Part shown: in pieces, positions 47,409 through 48,999 of the stretch
How positions within the stretch are numbered: the stretch's first letter is position 1
How the letters are laid out: each line of letters opens with the position of its first letter
From: Halieaceae bacterium
GTDB taxonomy: Bacteria > Pseudomonadota > Gammaproteobacteria > Pseudomonadales > Halieaceae
Assembly: GCA_028282105.1 (NCBI GenBank)
Contig: JANQIO010000112.1
Location: 1-48,999 of the forward strand
DNA length: 48,999 nucleotides
Reading direction: 5' to 3'
Position numbers and translations under genes: made by a program
Notes under the pieces: model-generated
Seen by the model: the letters and a program-made list of their open reading frames with translations, nothing else
Databases searched by the model: none
Told to the model about the DNA's origin: nothing

Positions 47409-48999
47409 CTAGATGCCGGCTTCCCGCCGCCAGACACCGACAATCTGCCGCCAGAGCCTGCCGGCCAGCGAGCGGGCCTGCGCATCCAGCACCAGTTGGC
47501 CGCGCAGCACGCGGTCGTCCGCCGGCGCCTCGGTTTCCAGGAATATCCGATAGGTCGCACGCTGGGGGATGAGTTCCCCCTCGCTGCCATCACGCACATC
47601 CAGCCCGCCGCCGAAGGTGGAGGCAACATAGGCGGTTTCCAATTGTTCCAGGGAGAAGCCGTCCACATCGACCAACCGCACCTGCTGTGGACCGCGCACA
47701 CCGCCCTCCGGATAAAAGCGCCCGGTGGCCCCCTCCTTCAGTGCCCGCAACTCGGATTCGCCAACATAGGCCACGATTTCACCGGCGGTGTCGTCGACCA
47801 GGGTCAGCAGCCGGTCACCCCGTGACACCCAATCCCCCAGCCGCAGGTCCGCCTGACGATCAGAGATGCGGCCGTTGAAGGGCGCCACCAGGCGGGCATC
47901 TTCGAGCTGCGCCTGCAGGTTTTCCTGAGTTTCCAGCGCCCCCTCGAGCTTGGCCTGCAGTGACAGACGGTCCTGGGCCAGCCCTGCCCCAAAGCTGGTG
48001 CGCTCAAGCTGGTAGCGACTACTGCGCAGGTCGTGATTGGCCTGGTCGAGCTGGAACTCCAGATCCGGCGAATTGATGATGGCCACCGGCTCACCGGCGG
48101 TCACGATGTCGTTGCCGGGCGGCGGTAGCACGCTGAGCTGGCCAGGGATGGGCGCGTAGAAGGTGACCACCGAACGCGCCTGCCAGTAGGCCGGTAGCTC
48201 GAGCTTGCGATCTATCGGCAGCACCGCCGCCAGCAACAGGATGAAGGTGACAACAGCCGAGCGCCGCCGGTAGCGGGTGTTGCTTTCCTCGCGCCACTGC
48301 CACCAGAGCGCCACTTCCTTACCGATCGGCATGATCAGCATGCGCACCACCTGGACCGCCGCCAGCAACACGCCCAGGGCTTTGAAGAAGTAGGAGTAGA
48401 CGATATAGGCGATGCCGAAGAAGATGAACAGGCGGTAGATCCATACGGCGTAAGAGAACGGCACCAGCCAGCGCAAGCCGCGCTCCGGGGCCTCCCTACC
48501 GTAGCCGAACAGCCGCTCTCGCAACCACCAGCGGCCCATGGCGTTGGAGCGCTCCTGTAGGTTTTCCACACCGGTGAGGTCGGAGAGGATGTAGTAACCG
48601 TCAAAGCGCATCAGCGGGTTGAGGTTGATCAACAGCGTCATCAGCCAGGTGGTGGTGGACATCATGAACAGAATGTTCTTGATGAAACTCTCCGGCGCGA
48701 AGTTCCAAAGCAGCAGGCAGGTTGCGGCCAGGCCGCACTCGACGATCATACCGGCCGCGCCGATCATCACTCGCTTGCGCCGGGAGCGCAGCCGCCAGGC
48801 ATCAGTGGTGTCGGTGTAGAGAATCGGCCAGAACACCAGGAATGCCACGCCCATGGCACGCACAGAACAGCCATAGCGCCGGGCCGTGAGCGCGTGGCCA
48901 AACTCATGCAGTACCTTGGCGAGGATTACGGCTATCCCAAAATACACCAGGCCCATGGGTGTGAAGTAGCCCACGAAGGTGTTGAAGAAGTAGTCTTTC
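47409..48999 (-). CDS. M50 site-2-protease / HlyD adaptor hybrid, 5' end missing
   Basis: The frame stays open to the right edge, so the N terminus is outside the window; a GTG at 48974 is internal. The first visible part is a multi-helix M50 metalloprotease domain with HEFGH in a membrane helix and the distal metal motif MRFDGYYILSD. After a further set of helices and one membrane-spanning segment comes a periplasmic HlyD-like adaptor: split lipoyl halves around APIPGQLSVLPPPGND and LVAPFNGRISD, with a short coiled coil between. Such hybrids usually sit with HlyD and TolC-type genes and are linked to peptide or protein export. The partner genes would lie beyond the edge. Confidence 0.88.
   Translation of the reverse strand, partial: KDYFFNTFVGYFTPMGLVYFGIAVILAKVLHEFGHALTARRYGCSVRAMGVAFLVFWPILYTDTTDAWRLRSRRKRVMIGAAGMIVECGLAATCLLLWNFAPESFIKNILFMMSTTTWLMTLLINLNPLMRFDGYYILSDLTGVENLQERSNAMGRWWLRERLFGYGREAPERGLRWLVPFSYAVWIYRLFIFFGIAYIVYSYFFKALGVLLAAVQVVRMLIMPIGKEVALWWQWREESNTRYRRRSAVVTFILLLAAVLPIDRKLELPAYWQARSVVTFYAPIPGQLSVLPPPGNDIVTAGEPVAIINSPDLEFQLDQANHDLRSSRYQLERTSFGAGLAQDRLSLQAKLEGALETQENLQAQLEDARLVAPFNGRISDRQADLRLGDWVSRGDRLLTLVDDTAGEIVAYVGESELRALKEGATGRFYPEGGVRGPQQVRLVDVDGFSLEQLETAYVASTFGGGLDVRDGSEGELIPQRATYRIFLETEAPADDRVLRGQLVLDAQARSLAGRLWRQIVGVWRREAGI

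Noticed and set aside
45811-47412. Plus-strand open frame of over 500 codons opposite the DUF885 gene
   Set aside because: It is antisense to a gene with a lipobox and a family motif, and its translation is His/Arg/Gln-rich low-complexity typical of a shadow.

Overview
The window reads as ordinary chromosome of a GC-rich gammaproteobacterium. The evidence is the E. coli-like gene pairs (mutY-yggX; yibN-grxC-secB next to gpmI-envC and yibQ), a glnA/ntrBC nitrogen locus with sigma-54 and NtrC sites, rdgC, the hisBHAF order, and several secreted lipoprotein peptidases. A marine, Halieaceae/Cellvibrionales-type bacterium is my best guess, but that is inference from gene content only. I see no rRNA, CRISPR array, insertion sequence or prophage. 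Coding density is high, and most genes end within a few bases of the next or overlap it.

Layout. 1-5.6 kb: the end of an unrecognised gene, parC, a double cyclic-nucleotide-binding-domain protein, an ElaA-type acetyltransferase, and dtd with a proline iminopeptidase. 5.6-12.8 kb: typA and the nitrogen-assimilation locus glnA - DUF4124 protein - ntrB - ntrC. Its control DNA closely resembles the E. coli glnA design: a sigma-70 promoter, three NtrC-like sites, a textbook sigma-54 promoter, and two more NtrC palindromes before ntrB. 12.8-22.2 kb: trmL; then secB, grxC and a membrane rhodanese facing gpmI, envC, ctpA, a prolyl oligopeptidase lipoprotein and yibQ. 22.2-26.6 kb: hisB-hisH-hisA-hisF on the minus strand, then divergent mutY-yggX and a tRNA-Phe gene. 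A second, broken copy of the tRNA 3' end lies about 100 bp downstream.

26.7-39.2 kb: an M2 (ACE-like) metallopeptidase lipoprotein with a small membrane protein, a PQQ-type sugar dehydrogenase, a DUF4386 membrane protein, an FAD-linked oxidase of the D-2-hydroxyglutarate dehydrogenase type, a DUF1653 protein, a LytS/LytTR two-component pair, a 23-bp tandem repeat array, and an RND pump followed by its adaptor. 39.2-49 kb: rdgC, mnmH (selU) and a SelD fused to an NADH-dehydrogenase-like flavoprotein, forming a selenouridine operon; a ketosteroid-dehydrogenase-like flavoprotein with a glyoxalase-fold protein; a DUF885 lipoprotein; and a truncated M50-protease/HlyD-adaptor hybrid running off the right edge.

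The points most worth a second look are the full glnA/ntrBC regulatory architecture, the NDH-SelD fusion beside mnmH and rdgC, two period-regular tandem repeats (14 bp x 5 and 23 bp x 7.5), the tRNA-Phe 3'-end duplication that looks like an integration scar, and the M50-HlyD hybrid. I did not find a clearly new defence or mobile system.
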